Assembly: GCA_021029095.1 (NCBI GenBank)
Contig: JAJOHG010000272.1
Location: 1-34,631 of the forward strand
From: Phellopilus nigrolimitatus
Taxonomy: Eukaryota; Basidiomycota; Agaricomycetes; Hymenochaetales; Hymenochaetaceae
Reading direction: 5' to 3'
DNA: 34,631 nucleotides
Shown here: positions 12,987-26,557 of the stretch, one piece after another
Position numbering within the stretch: the stretch's first letter is position 1
Layout: every line of letters starts with the position of its first letter
Notes under the pieces: generated by a model
Database searches by the model: none
What the model was told of the DNA's origin: nothing
The model's input: only the letters and a program-made list of their open reading frames with translations
Made by a program: the position numbers and the translations under genes

Positions 12987-14651
12987 GCGATAATTACAAG
13001 CGGACGAACGTGATCCCGACGAGTCTCCCGAGGAGCGTCGCGCAAAGCCGACCACGAAGGAGCGCCCGAAACAGCCGCATTCAGCTCGGCATGATGCAGA
13101 GCGACTTCTAGAGTCTGCACTCGAGTGCCATATGAGCATCGGCGCAATGCAGTCGAGCATCTGAAGATTCTGTGCGTACAGTATGTTGCACCACAGTCAC
13201 ATGGACCACCTGGAGTTTCGAAAGATAGTGTTCGTCGCAGCTCGTGAAACGGACTCTTTGGGGTTTGGAGTCCAAAGGTCGTTGAATGCTGGGTGGGTTT
13301 GTGTGGGATGAGTTTGATAGGTATGCAGATATTGAATATCCCAGAAATCAGGTGCTTAGCGGAGTGGACACGGCTCGAAGATATTCCAAGCGCGTCTCGA
13401 TCGCGAATGATGAAGGGCGGAAACTGGAGTTCTCTAGCGCTATGCACATATAGTCCATCATTTTCAGAGATATAGTGCATAGGCTTTAGAAGAGGGGAAG
13501 AGGCATATTTCAGAAGATTTCAGACAGGGAAGCGCACCGGCTGGAGGCAAGAATGATCGGCGCAAGCGTGACTATCATGACATCACAACGCGTTATAGAT
13601 GAGACGCGCACACGTGATCTGGGTTGGTAAGCTTCATTCACTTTTTTTCAGCAGACGAACTCGGCTTCTTCCAACCGTCCGTGTGTCAAATCTCTAAGGA
13701 AAAAATTGCGAATAGAGAACCTGGAAGACGTGTTCAGCGACAGATTGACGGATGTCTGAGGACCCTTCCGCTGGGCCGAATTTGTCCGGGAAAAAAAAAA
13801 AACTCAAATCATCGGTGTCTTTGACACAGCCGTGAGCTACCGCGCGTCCATAACGAATACTACGAGGTCAAATAAGCTGGTTTCGGGAGGCGGCTCAGGC
13901 GGCTGCTAGCACTGAGCACGCTGTTGCCGTCGCCGTCGCAGAAGCTGAGAGAAGAAAGGGTAGGTCAGCGAAAATGGCTGAACAAGTGTTTTCAATCGCA
14001 TTTCATTTCATTTCATTTCCGTCGCTCTAAAACTTTTCGGATCTTCATTGACCATGCCTGCAGCGTTACGTAAAAGAGTGGGTCGGCGTCAGAAATATGT
14101 TAATCAATTATGGCATTTCTCTAACCTTCTGTATCGAATATTCAAGTCCATGCCATCTTCGACTCAACGCTTATAAAGGGTCCCAGTGGCTTCTATATAA
14201 AAATTCCGAAGAACTCGATCTTATTTACTTCCATAGGTATGTGCTGAGACACTTAGAATTGGACTACGCATTTCAGCACGGACGAATGCGAAGACATAGT
14301 TCAGGATACCATCTGGTCATCTACAGTGCAGCCTCGGCTCGTCAATTGATTGTATTGGTTGGATTCTCAGACTTTGCTAAAGCCAATAGAATAAGACAAC
14401 AAGACTGAAATCACACAGTAAATAGCACTCATATCGCTATCGCTAAGGTAGACTGATATCCTGGGATAGATGGACTATGGGCATTATCGTTTGTGACTGC
14501 AAAACTCGCGTGCAAGGGTGAACGACAGATGCGAACAACAAAAGGGCGAACGATTAAAAAGAATAAAAGAGTTATACGCCGCAAATGAGTTAGAGTTGGC
14601 ATCAAACTGGAGGGTAAACGGCGGTGCCGCTTGAGAGCGCAAATAATCTAA

Positions 14652-14990
14652 ACGAAACTACATGTACAGCACACTCGCCAAGACAGCATTCTCGAAGAGC
14701 TCGCAGCCCTCATAATACAGTCGAGGGAACTGTCTCGGAGTCAAGTCGTCGTACAATTCGTCTATGCGTCCTTATGCTTCGACGTTTTAGACGATCGTGA
14801 CATTCTGTTTATGAAATGCTCCTTGCTGAGCACGTGCATTTTTCCAGTTGGCTTCTGTTCAGCAGACATGTCACGGAATTCCGGTAGCAGAGACGGAAAC
14901 CCACTTAGTTCTAGGTCCATCATTCAATCACGTCTGAATCAGATAGTTGATAAATCTCGAATGGGATTATATACAGACGATAGCAGTTAG
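14652..14990 (+). pseudogene. Right-arm counterpart of the 101-residue ORF, start codon lost
   Basis: The frame is open from just after a TAA (14649-14651) to a TAG at 14988-14990 and encodes EELAALIIQSRELSRSQ and onward, parallel to 3085-3390. The codon matching the left ATG is ACG (14652-14654), and about 13 extra codons follow it. The next in-frame ATG is at 14812. Either this copy is inactive, or the true 5' end is an upstream exon in both arms. Confidence 0.35.
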
Positions 14991-15486
14991 CACACAAGAA
15001 AGCGAGGTACAACAGCAAGGGGATTGACAACAGATGAGGTATGCATGGTAGGAGAGCGAGAAAGGCTACGGATACAGGATACATTCGGATACGACAACGA
15101 AAGCAGATGCTGTACAGTAGAAATGACACTTCAAAAACGGGAACCGAGAACCAGGAAAACGGAGAAATAAAAATGTATGTACTCGAAGAATGGGGTTCCC
15201 TCTCAGGGAGATTAAATACCGCTCCAAACATGGGAAACGCGGAAACAGGGAAACGGACAGAGAAATAAGGGCATACTTGGAAAATGGGTGTTCCGCAGGG
15301 AGGGATGTTTCGCAGGAAGTAGGTTAGTGAGATAGAAAACGAAAACAACAAAAGGAAAAGAGAGAGAAGATAAGAAAAGAAATAAGCATATGCGTACTTG
15401 AAGAACGCGTGTTTCGCAGGGACTTTGCAGACGAAGTAGCTTTCCGTCCGCGTTGGCGTCGACATACGCCAATGGTAATCCATGCC

Positions 15487-16574
15487 CTACTTCCTTTGAC
15501 GCTTAACGCCTTTCGACGAACCCTCTTCCACGTCGTCGTCGTCTCGCTGGGACGACTTCCGCTTCCCCAAATCCGTCTTCGGCTTGCAAAGCTTCCTGAG
15601 TACCTGATGCTTGGTGCGGCGTTCGTTCTCAGGCTTCTCTTCCTTCTTCGCCCCATCGGGTCGGGGCTTGAACAAGAGCTCGTCCGGCCACCCTTGCAAG
15701 CAAAAGGCGTCAGTTGTACAGTCTGAGGCAGTGTGAAATATGCAAACTCACACCATGCCAGCGTCCGGTCTACAAAGAACTCCTTGTACGTCTCCACGAT
15801 GATCCTGCCCGCCGCTTGTTCTTCGGCGAGCTTCGCCCTGAAGAGTTCGATATACGCATCATGTCGCTTTCTCCTGTCCTCCTTTGAGGTCGCTTTTTTG
15901 ATGTCCTTCTTCTGCTTAATCACGTCCTCCCCGTAGAAGTGATGGACAACCGCCTCCAGACACTTGTCATTTTTTCCCATCGTCTCAAAATGGCGTTTAT
16001 ATGTAAACGGATTTGCGAAGCTTCCGTTACAGATACCGCACGTTACCGTTGAGTCGAAGTGAGAACAGACATGCCTGTCTGACAATTGCTTTGACGATGA
16101 CACCGAAGAGCACCCCCCATGCACGTACTGTGAAGCCCTGCATGGGATCGAAAGAGACTTCCCTGTCTTGAGCGAGGGAGCTGACTCGAGCTCGCTGTTG
16201 TCGTTTGACGCAGGGGGGTTCGTCTCAGACAGAAATGCCGGCGAAACGGCGGGATCGAGAGGATCCGAAAAAGCAGCAAAAAAATCGGCAATAAAAAAAT
16301 CGCCCTCATATGCTTGGAGAGCGTCCGTTCCGAGGAGACGAGAAGAAGAGGTTGAAGGTATTGGGTGGCTTGCAGCCGTTCCGACGCCAGGATCCCGTAC
16401 AGGCCCATTGATTACGTGCGAATTCTGTAAGATGTTCTGGCCCTTTGGCCGTTGCAACGAGTACATATCGTGCTTGGAATTCGTCTACAGGTAAGAGTGA
16501 ATCAGCCAAGGGGATAAAGGTTTGCCAGTGCGAAGAGTGGAGACTTTGCTTACGCCGCTGTGTAGCATGTCCAT
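15487..16574 (-). CDS. C2HC zinc-finger protein, right-arm copy 1
   Basis: Exons (reading on the minus strand) are 16574-16554, 16484-15752 and 15692-15487. Exon sizes (21, 733 and 206 nt) equal those of the left-arm gene, giving 319 residues. The finger reads CGICNGSFANPFTYKRH with the same C-x2-C-x12-H-x9-C pattern, and the basic C-terminus (KGVKRQRK) is kept. The last intron ends CAAG where the left copy has CAG; splicing to the same AG keeps the frame. Only about 30-35 bp upstream of the ATG match the left gene's 5' flank. Beyond about 16,610 the sequence is the body of the neighbouring copy, so this copy seems to lack its own promoter. It may be silent, or be transcribed by readthrough from copy 2. 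Confidence 0.65.
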
Positions 16575-17960
16575 GAGGGGATCTTAGCGTCGAAAGAAAG
16601 CAAGGGAGAGGTTTGCAGAGCTCCTTGAATGCCTCAGGTCTGCTGCGCTTCTCATCCGCGGGCTTCTTTTCCCTCATCGTTTCTTCGCCCTTCTGCGTGA
16701 ACAAGAGCTCGTTCGGCCACACTTGCATGCGAAAAGCGTCAATTGGACGTCCTGAAACAGCGCGAAATATGCAAACTCACACCATGCCAGCGTCCCGTCT
16801 ACAAAGAACCTTTTGAACGTCTGCTTGATCTTCCTACCCGCCGCCTGTTCTTCGGCGATCTTCGTTTCGAGGAGTGTCATGTACGCGTTGTGTCGCATCT
16901 TCTGGTCCTTTTTCGAGGTGGCTTTATTGATGCCCTTGCTCCTTGTATCCACGGCCTCTCCATAGAAGTGATGGACAACCGCCTCCAAACACTTGTCATT
17001 TTTTCCCATCGTCTCAAAATGGCGTTTATATGTAAACGGATTTGCGAAGCTTCCGTTACAGATACCGCACGCTACTGTCGAGTCGAAGTGCGCGCAGACA
17101 TGCCTGTCTGACAACTGTTTCGATGATGACGCCGAAGAGCACCCCCCATTTACATACTGTGAAGCTCTGCATGGGATCGAAAGAGACTTCCCTGTCTTGA
17201 GCGAGGGAGCTGACTCGAGCTCGCTGCTGTCGTTTGACGCAGGGGCGTTCGTCTCAGACAAAAATGCCGGCGAAACTGCGGAGTCGACGAAGGGCGGTTG
17301 ATTTGGAGGACATTGGTCGGAAGGTTGTTCGGCCAATAAATGAGTTAAAGGTTCCTGGACATACGCGGGCTCGTTGACCTCGGGCGTGACGGCATCGTCA
17401 AAGGAACCGGTAGCGGGTAGATCCTTTGAAACGTCCGTCGCACGGTGCGGGCGTCCGTCGCCAGCATAGTGTTCGGTCGTGCCAGTACAGTCTCCTGACG
17501 GAAAAGTCGTCGCGAGAGACGAGGAGGGACCGGTGTCGGCGTACGTGTCGCGCTCGTGAAATTCGCCAAGGCTCTCGCAGACAGCTGTCTGTAGGGACTC
17601 TGCGTCTGAAGTGGTGCCGGAAGGCGGAACAGGGGCCTGCTCGAGAGGATCCGAAAAAGCAGCAAAATAATCGGCAACGAAAAAATTGCCCTCATATGCT
17701 TGGAGAGCGTCCGTTCCGAGAAGACGAGAGGAAGAGGTCGAAGGTTTTGGGTGGCTCGCAGTCGTGCCGACGCCAGGATCCCGTACAGATCTATTGAGCG
17801 CGCGCGAACTATGTAAGATGTTCTTGTCCTTTGTCCGTTGCAACGTGTGCATATCGTGCTTGGAGTTTGTCTACAGGTAAGAGTGAATCAGCCAAGGGGA
17901 TAAAGGTTTGCCAGTGCGAAGAGTGGAGACTTTGCTTACGCAGCTGTGTAGCATGTTCAT
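16306..17960 (-). CDS. C2HC zinc-finger protein, right-arm copy 2, enlarged and 3'-truncated
   Basis: Exons are 17960-17940, 17870-16781 and 16721-16306 (508 codons plus stop). The start and first intron are as in the other copies. Exon 2 carries 119 additional codons after FAAFSDPL, rich in Thr, Ser, Pro and Asp, in frame. The finger (CGICNGSFANPFTYKRH) is intact. After about residue 405 (FKELCKP) the family sequence stops. The frame then runs through the 5' flank and early exons of copy 1 in a foreign frame until TAG at 16306-16308, so the acidic/basic C-terminus with the putative NLS is lost. The gene keeps a full upstream region (17,961-18,690) like that of the left copy. The junction at about 16,605-16,612 marks the tandem duplication breakpoint. 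Confidence 0.6.
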
Positions 17961-18223
17961 GAGGGGATCTTAACGTCGTTAACGTCGGAAGAAAGCAAGG
18001 AAGAGGGGAAGAAGATGGAGGGTGAAAGAGCGTGCGGAGTGACCGTTGAGTCTGAACGAGCAAGATATAAAGTAGAAACCTCTGAGCCACGCGGTCCGAG
18101 GATTGTGCTGATGGATGGCTCAGCGAAATTCCAGAATTCAACATAGAAGTAAAAAGCAAGAAAAAATCACCTGCCTTCGTCGTGAAAAAATCCAGCGCCT
18201 TTCATTTCGTCATATTTGGCAAG

Positions 18224-18371
18224 GTCATAGGAGCCGGGGCGAACGAAAAGAAAGAAAAGAAGCGCAGCACGTAGGAGCCTCCCATTGTTGACACTTGCTG
18301 ACCATGGGAGCCGGGGCAAACGAAAGAAAGAAAAGAAGCGCAGCACGTAGGAGCTCCCATTGTTGACACTT
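18224..18371 (-). repeat. Tandem duplication of a 77-bp unit
   Basis: Two units, with GAGCCGGGGC at 18231 and again at 18308, sharing AAGAAGCGCAGCACGTAGGA and CCCATTGTTGACACTT. The left arm has one unit (about 1,228-1,300). It lies in the presumed promoter of right-arm copy 2. Confidence 0.85.
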
Positions 18372-18988
18372 TCTTATCACCGGTCAGATCGCAGTGCGAT
18401 TGCGCCGCTCGAGTCTGCAAAAATGCTTTGAAGATACTTTTCCCCCAGCGGATAAAGGGAGGCTCGACTATGCCGATCGGGGAGTACTATGAACGAAGGG
18501 ACAGCAGAATACAAAGGGGTTGCCGTTTCCTGCTCCGGCACGAAATATAGTTTGGAAGAAGCTCTGACAATGCCTTTGCATATCAGGTGAGCGACGTTGC
18601 TGAATAGCTGCACCTGAGAAGACCCTGAGACCGTGCTGGTCTGTCGCCGGCGCAGTTACCCAATTACGGGAAGTTAGCCATTCTCCGCCCTTTTGCTATC
18701 GCAAGCAGATCCATGTAGACGCCAGAGAAAGGATACGCTCAAGTTGTGTGTTAGGAGAGCTCGGCCTTCGAGCTTTGTAGAATCTGTATCACTTCAGGTG
18801 CCTTGTGAGTGTACTTGTCGAGGCTTTGACGATTTTGCTTTGATCGAGGAATTGTCGAAAACAGACTCCAAACTTTTCTGTAGGCTTATCAAGAGCAGCG
18901 GACAGCTAGAATATCTTCTCGATAGAGCACAGAATGAAGGGACAAACGGAAAAACAGATCGAGCACGAGCGAGAGCGGATACGCAGAG

Positions 18989-19014
18989 GGGGGGGGGGGG
19001 GGGGAAGGGGGGGT
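18989..19014. repeat. Poly-G run near outer end of right arm
   Basis: Long guanine tract interrupted by AA. The left arm has a mixed pyrimidine tract on the corresponding strand (about 241-275), so the G run is an arm-specific expansion. Confidence 0.8.
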
Positions 19015-19099
19015 TTAGGGAGAGGAAGTTCGGAAGAAATAAAAACATTCACCTGACTGCAGAGTGTTCGGGGTCCCGCTCGGGCAGAGCCTGTCGATC

Positions 19100-19267
19100 T
19101 TACTCACTTCCATCCGTCCAGAATGGGCAGATATACTTGGTGGACTTGTGGCTGGTGAGCAATTCCGGGCCGGCACCCTCGCGCCACGTCCATCTGCACG
19201 CGCCGCCGTCGATCTTCGCTCCGCGACCGAGCCGAATAAGCTCGTGTGCCGCGCCTCCCGACGTCAT
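19100..19267 (-). CDS. Short ORF or first exon diverging from the decarboxylase
   Basis: A 55-codon frame starting MTSGGAAHELIRLGRGAKID and running to a TAA. A good splice donor (GTGAGT, first base 19107) follows codon 53 plus one base, and a possible acceptor CTCTGCAG lies about 50 nt further. It could therefore be a first exon spliced into the right repeat arm. No family is recognised. Its ATG is 131 bp from that of the decarboxylase, so the two would share a promoter. It could equally be a chance frame. Confidence 0.2.
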   Translation of the reverse strand: MTSGGAAHELIRLGRGAKIDGGACRWTWREGAGPELLTSHKSTKYICPFWTDGSE

Positions 19268-19359
19268 GATCTGCGGGACGGCGACAGACCAGTGTCGAGG
19301 ACGCGAATTGCCATGACGCGGCGCTCTCTCTTCTGACGTAGCCTCATGAGACGGCGCAG

Positions 19360-19366
19360 TATAAAA
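19360..19366 (+). promoter_or_regulatory. TATA box of the decarboxylase gene
   Basis: TATAAAA 33 bases before the ATG at 19399, in otherwise GC-rich DNA. The short distance implies a very short 5' leader. Confidence 0.55.
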
Positions 19367-19398
19367 GGCAGAGTCGAGTCCGCAGGTCGCGAGCCAAC

Positions 19399-21530
19399 AT
19401 GCCCCTCGACATAGAACAGCCAGTCCACCTCTCTCAATAGCTCGCGCTCAATCGCTGACTAATATTCCAGATTCCGCCGAGCGGGCTACGAGGCCATCTC
19501 GAGGCACGCGACGTCTGCGCCGCCGTCGCTCCGGGCTACCTCGAGGACGCCCTCCCACGTTCGTCTGAGACATCGTCTGCTACCGCTGACGTCCAGCTCA
19601 CAGACGACGCGCCTGAGAAAGGAGAGGACTTCCAGGATATCGCCGACGACTACCAAAAGCTCATCGTCCCAGGCGAGCTCGGCACCCCTCTGCCTAATTG
19701 TTGATTGTTCTTCCTCCGCGCAGGGCTGACCATCTGTCAGCACCCCGCATTCTTCGCCTACTTCCCCACCCCGGCGACCTTCGAGGCTGTCCTCGGCGAC
19801 CTCTACGCCAGCAGCACCGCCAATCCCGGGTTCAACGCACGTCTTCCTGCGCTTCTCGTTCGCTTCTTGCTGAATTTATGCTTGGAGTGGGACTGCAGTC
19901 CCGCGTGCACAGAGCTCGAGGAGGTCGTCATGGACTGGAGCGCCGGCCTCTTCGCGCTCGACAAGGCCTTTTACAGCGCCCACGCCCCGGGTGGCGGCGT
20001 CATCCAGGTCCGCCCTCCCCCCCTCTTTCAGGAATGTAAGAAGGGAAAGGCTCATAGATAAATACGCGCAACCGCCGTCCAGACCTCCGCTTCCGACTCC
20101 GCGCTCGCAACGCTTGTCGCCGCGCGCGTGCGCCACACAGATGCCCATCCCGATGTAGAGCTCGGCGCGCTCGTCCTCTACACAACAACGCAGACACACT
20201 CGCTCGGCGCAAAGGCCGCGCGCGTCCTCGGGCTGCGCGTGCATGCGCTCGAGGTGCGCGTGGAGGACCAGCTCGCGCTGCGCGGTGCCACGCTGCGCGC
20301 CGCGCTCGACGAGGACAAGAAAACGGGTCAACACCCGTTTTTCCTGGAGTTCGTCCCTCTTGTGTTTTTGGTCGTACGAGCGGCTTACCCGCGCGCAACT
20401 TTTTCCAGTCGCGACGGTCGAGACGACGTCCTCCGGGGCAGTCGACGACCTCCCCGAGATCTTCGCAGTCGGTGCGTCTGGCCTCCACACGCGCCCGCGC
20501 CGCCCACGATGTTTACTTCGGAATCCACACCAGCGCAAGAGCATCCGGGGCTCTGGGTGCACGTCGACGCCGCCTGGGCGGGCGTCGCACTCGCGTGCCC
20601 CGAGCTCCGCGGCGCGTGCCACCTCGCCGCGATCAGCGCGCACGCGCACTCGCTCTGCATCAACTTCCACAAGGTCGGTGCAGCGCTCTCCGCTCTGCAG
20701 GTGCGCGGAGCGCGCGGGGCTGACGCGCGACCGTTATTTTACGCCAGTGGGGCCTCGCGAACTTTGACTGCTCCGCGCTGTGGGTACGCGAGCGCGCGCG
20801 CCTGACGGGCGCGCTGGACATCACGCCCGAGTACCTGCGCGACGCGCGCGGCGCGGACAAGGACGGTGCGCGGCGCCGCGATCTTATTTTATAATTACGC
20901 CGCGGCGCGCGTTTTCTGAAATAGGTGGTGGTAACAAACAGGAGCGGCGCCGCGCGACTACCGCAACTGGCACCCGAGCCTCAGTCGCCGTTTCCGCGCG
21001 CTGAACGTCTGGTTCGTGCTGCGGAGCTACGGCGTCGAGGGCTTCCGCGAGGGCTTCCGCGCGCACGTCCGGAAGGTCGGTGCACTTTAATTTGCCTTCA
21101 TCGCTATTCGACAGGACCGAATCCTGATATTCGCTCCGCGCAGGGCGTCGCGCTCAACGCGCGCTTCGCCGCGCGCGTTCGGGCGTCCGGCGTGCTCGCG
21201 GCGCCGCCGTCCTTCGCGCTGAGCGTCTTCTGCGCCTCCGCGCGCGCGCGCTCTTCCCCTGCCGGCTCCGCCAGCGCAGACCCGGAGGAGACGACCGCGC
21301 TGGAGACGGAGCTGACGCGACGCCTGTACGCGCGGCTCGCCGCGCTCACGCACACGACGCTGCCGCGCGCGGCGCCGGCGGGCGGGGAGCCGCTGTTATG
21401 CATCCGCTTCGCGGCGGGCGGCGCGCCACGTGGATGCGGCGCTCGAGGCGATCGACGCGTAGGTGCGCGCGATCTTGGAGGAGCTTGGTGCAGGGGACGG
21501 CGGAGGCGGATGGTAGACCGTGAATCGTGA
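19399..21530 (+). CDS. DDC-family (aromatic amino acid) PLP decarboxylase, frame partly damaged
   Basis: Group II PLP-dependent decarboxylase, removing CO2 from an aromatic L-amino acid; the exact substrate cannot be read from sequence. Exons are about 19399-19418 (or -19422), 19471-19672, 19724-19836, 19888-20007, 20083-20326, 20409-20471, 20540-20673, 20748-20865, 20942-21075 and 21144-21530. Family marks in order: [72 protein letters not shown], the PLP aspartate in HVDAAWAG, the PLP lysine in NFHK/WGLANFD, and [19 protein letters not shown]. Three problems are seen. FRRAGYEAI is in a different frame from APGYLED, with the usual Tyr-rich linker missing. GQHPFFL (20328-20347) must be skipped to keep the frame before [10 protein letters not shown]. 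About two bases seem lost near 21425, moving a family-like C-terminus ([16 protein letters not shown] at 21460-21462) out of frame. An open product of about 512 residues is still possible, so this is a decaying gene, assembly error or unusual splicing. Confidence 0.8.
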
Positions 21531-21947
21531 ATCGTAACGGGCAGGGTGTTGCGCGTCGGCATTCGGCAGTTGTGCGGTTTGGCGGTGCCAGAAACCCCTG
21601 CCTGTTGGTCTGACTTCACGATACACAAAGCAAAAGACGCAACTCGACGTGGCGAGATAGCGGGTGGTGGCTGCAGCAGACTAAACGTAGATTAGATGTT
21701 CCACCGATCATGGGAGTGCAGCACGTACGTGCGTGTGCACGCGAGCACAGGAGGCAATAACAAACACAAAAAATCAATATTTGTTAGATCTAGGCGGTGT
21801 GTGTGTGCGTGTGTATCCACGTCAGCGCGCCGATGCGTGGTAAGTAATGCTATGGTGATGGTAATGTACAATTGCATGCGCGGCGTATCTCCAATCCAAT
21901 CCAGTTCAATCCTATCCAATGCCGGTTTTCTCCCGTCGACGTCACCG
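21531..21947. other. Convergent intergenic region
   Basis: The 3' flanks of the decarboxylase (+) and mannosidase (-). It contains a GTGTGTGTGCGTGTGT tract (21797-21812) and repeated CCAATCCA/TATCCAAT-like units (21890-21920). No gene or clear terminator is seen. Confidence 0.6.
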
Positions 21948-24917
<2,970 letters not shown>

Positions 24918-24992
24918 TGTGGGTGCCGCGGGCGTCTAGCGCTTTGAAAGAAGTAGAGTGAGGAGGGAGAGTGAAGGGAGGGAGCGTAGGAG

Positions 24993-25000
24993 AATTTATA
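24993..25000 (-). promoter_or_regulatory. Possible TATA box of the mannosidase gene
   Basis: TATAAATT on the minus strand about 76-83 bases upstream of the ATG at 24917, a usual spacing for a fungal core promoter. Confidence 0.45.
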
Positions 25001-25575
25001 CTGTAGCGGAGAAGTGGTTGTTGGCGCCTGGCCGTGAGGAAGAGTCGCTGCACACGCGAGTACTTACTTCTTTCCCCGAAATTCGATTGACGACCGAGTC
25101 TTTGAAGCAATCCTTAGTCAACTCCCCGTACGATTTATTCTTTCGTCGTTCACATTAAATTATAAACCCAATATAAACCCGTCTTCGTTACTCGCGGTGG
25201 CTGTAACGTGGTGTACAGCTCTGCATCAAGTCTTGGCATCTAATATAACAGCATCTTTGTATGGGGAAGAGGAACGTCGAAGCCACAAATGTACCTTGAA
25301 GTAGCTGTTCGCGCGAAGTCGATCCTATTCCGTCAACTGGCCGACAGAACCTCCGACAAACCTCAGTCAGTTCATTAAGTAGTTAAACTTCCCAGATCCA
25401 ATAACGATGTTCCAAGTAGGCATCAGGATACAAAGTCCCCAGACTCTACGTGTCTCTAGCGTCGAAGTCCGCCGTATAATCCATTACCATGTGACGTAGC
25501 CGGACAGCGCGCACAGTAACCGGGAGAAATAGGCATTCAGTTATTTGAGCGGTAAAGGTTCAAAAATCGACATAC
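25001..25575. other. Intergenic region upstream of the mannosidase
   Basis: AT-richer sequence with TATAAACCCAATATAAACCC at 25161-25180. I see no coding region or RNA gene. Confidence 0.5.
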
Positions 25576-26112
25576 CTACAGACGCGATAGCCTGTCGCTC
25601 GTCCGGATACTGCAGAAGGATACGGACGCAACAACTTGTAAACTTCTGAAATTCCCACATCCTGTAAATAAGTAAAAATCGGCATCTGGTCCGATCAAAA
25701 TCTTCATTGCGATGTAAGAAGCCAGATAGCTGAGCTTCGGTAAGTGGTCATGCGTAAGTAGGGCGATGGGTTCATCACAGACGAAGTCGGCTCCCTGAAG
25801 ATGTGCTGTATTCCATGGAAAAAATGTTGCACATCGGTAGGTCGCATCCGGAGAACTCCTGTATATAAAAAAAACAAACAGGTACAGTACTTTGTATACA
25901 ACCGAAAGAACGCCAGCAAGATGCATGCACATGCAAGCAGGCAGTTTGTGCCATGAGTTATTGCACCCTGTCGCTCTTTTCTCCCAATGACTCTCCCGTA
26001 GATGCAACGGTAGTTTCTTAAAGCCTCTTGAGATACCATCGATTAGTTTATCATGTCTATCTCTGTCCTTTAAGCATGGATCGCGATGCGACATGTTGCC
26101 CTCCGGAAGCAT
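25576..26112 (-). CDS. Unassigned ORF, doubtful
   Basis: 178 codons starting MLPEGNMSHRDPCLKDRD. A short hydrophobic stretch (VLYLFVFFIY) in the middle coincides with a likely intron (GTTGTATAC to TATATACAG). The overlapping minus-strand frame 26039-25704 is also open over much of the same DNA. I recognise no domain in either. It may be a gene fragment with introns, or the remains of an insertion in the divergent promoter region between the mannosidase and RPB4. Confidence 0.2.
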   Translation of the reverse strand: MLPEGNMSHRDPCLKDRDRHDKLIDGISRGFKKLPLHLRESHWEKRATGCNNSWHKLPACMCMHLAGVLSVVYKVLYLFVFFIYRSSPDATYRCATFFPWNTAHLQGADFVCDEPIALLTHDHLPKLSYLASYIAMKILIGPDADFYLFTGCGNFRSLQVVASVSFCSIRTSDRLSRL

Positions 26113-26557
26113 TGAACATCACGTTAAAAGGCGGGTTAGCATGTTTTAATAGCATGAGATTGCTGGACCGAGTGGCACGACAGTGTTATCCCTGTTTAAT
26201 TTAGGCAGAAGTATCTGGACAGGAGGGATCCTTGACGAGCTTTTCCAAACAGCTATGATACCAGGATTTTTGGCTGAACGTTAGGTACGAGAAACTTTGC
26301 CGTTTCAACCAGTAGGACCAAGGCTTTCACGCCTCACTTGTGACGCGGAAGGCTCGAAGGTCGGGATGATGAGTTGGCTGAGATTTGACATGGAGCTATT
26401 CGAAGAGCAGAAACTGAAACTACTTGTTGACCAGTCTGTTCAAAAGAGCTCAGAGAAAGATGTTGTGGCTTTGCCTAGATTACATAACCACAACATTCCC
26501 ACGCTAATTCGCTCTGGTCTACCGTGCCAGTGTCCGCTACCTGCTCAGTCTTTCCAT
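26113..26557 (+). other. Promoter region of RPB4
   Basis: No gene is seen. The RPB4 frame is open upstream to an ATG at 26297, but that part resembles nothing in the family and is treated as 5' leader. Confidence 0.5.

Larger units (their letters stand above)
12150..19075 (-). repeat. Right arm of large inverted repeat
   Basis: Reverse-complement counterpart of 165-5,920. It is about 1.2 kb longer, mainly because the zinc-finger gene is tandemly duplicated (16,600-17,960), one copy carries 119 extra codons, and a 77-bp unit is duplicated at 18,224-18,371. Stretches without a supported gene (12,150-14,651, 14,991-15,486 and 17,961-19,099) are arm sequence comparable to the left arm's non-coding parts. 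The frames at 13,293-13,475 (+) and 14,097-14,408 (+) are partly shared with the left arm but broken there, so I do not call them. The outer end lies about 320 bp upstream of the decarboxylase ATG. Confidence 0.85.

Noticed and set aside
19005..19015. TTTAGGG-like bases next to the poly-G run, as telomeric repeat
   Set aside because: Only a single unit is present; there is no array.
26297..26557. In-frame upstream ATG that would extend RPB4 by 87 residues
   Set aside because: The extension has no similarity to the family, whereas the ATG at 26558 gives the usual length and N-terminus.
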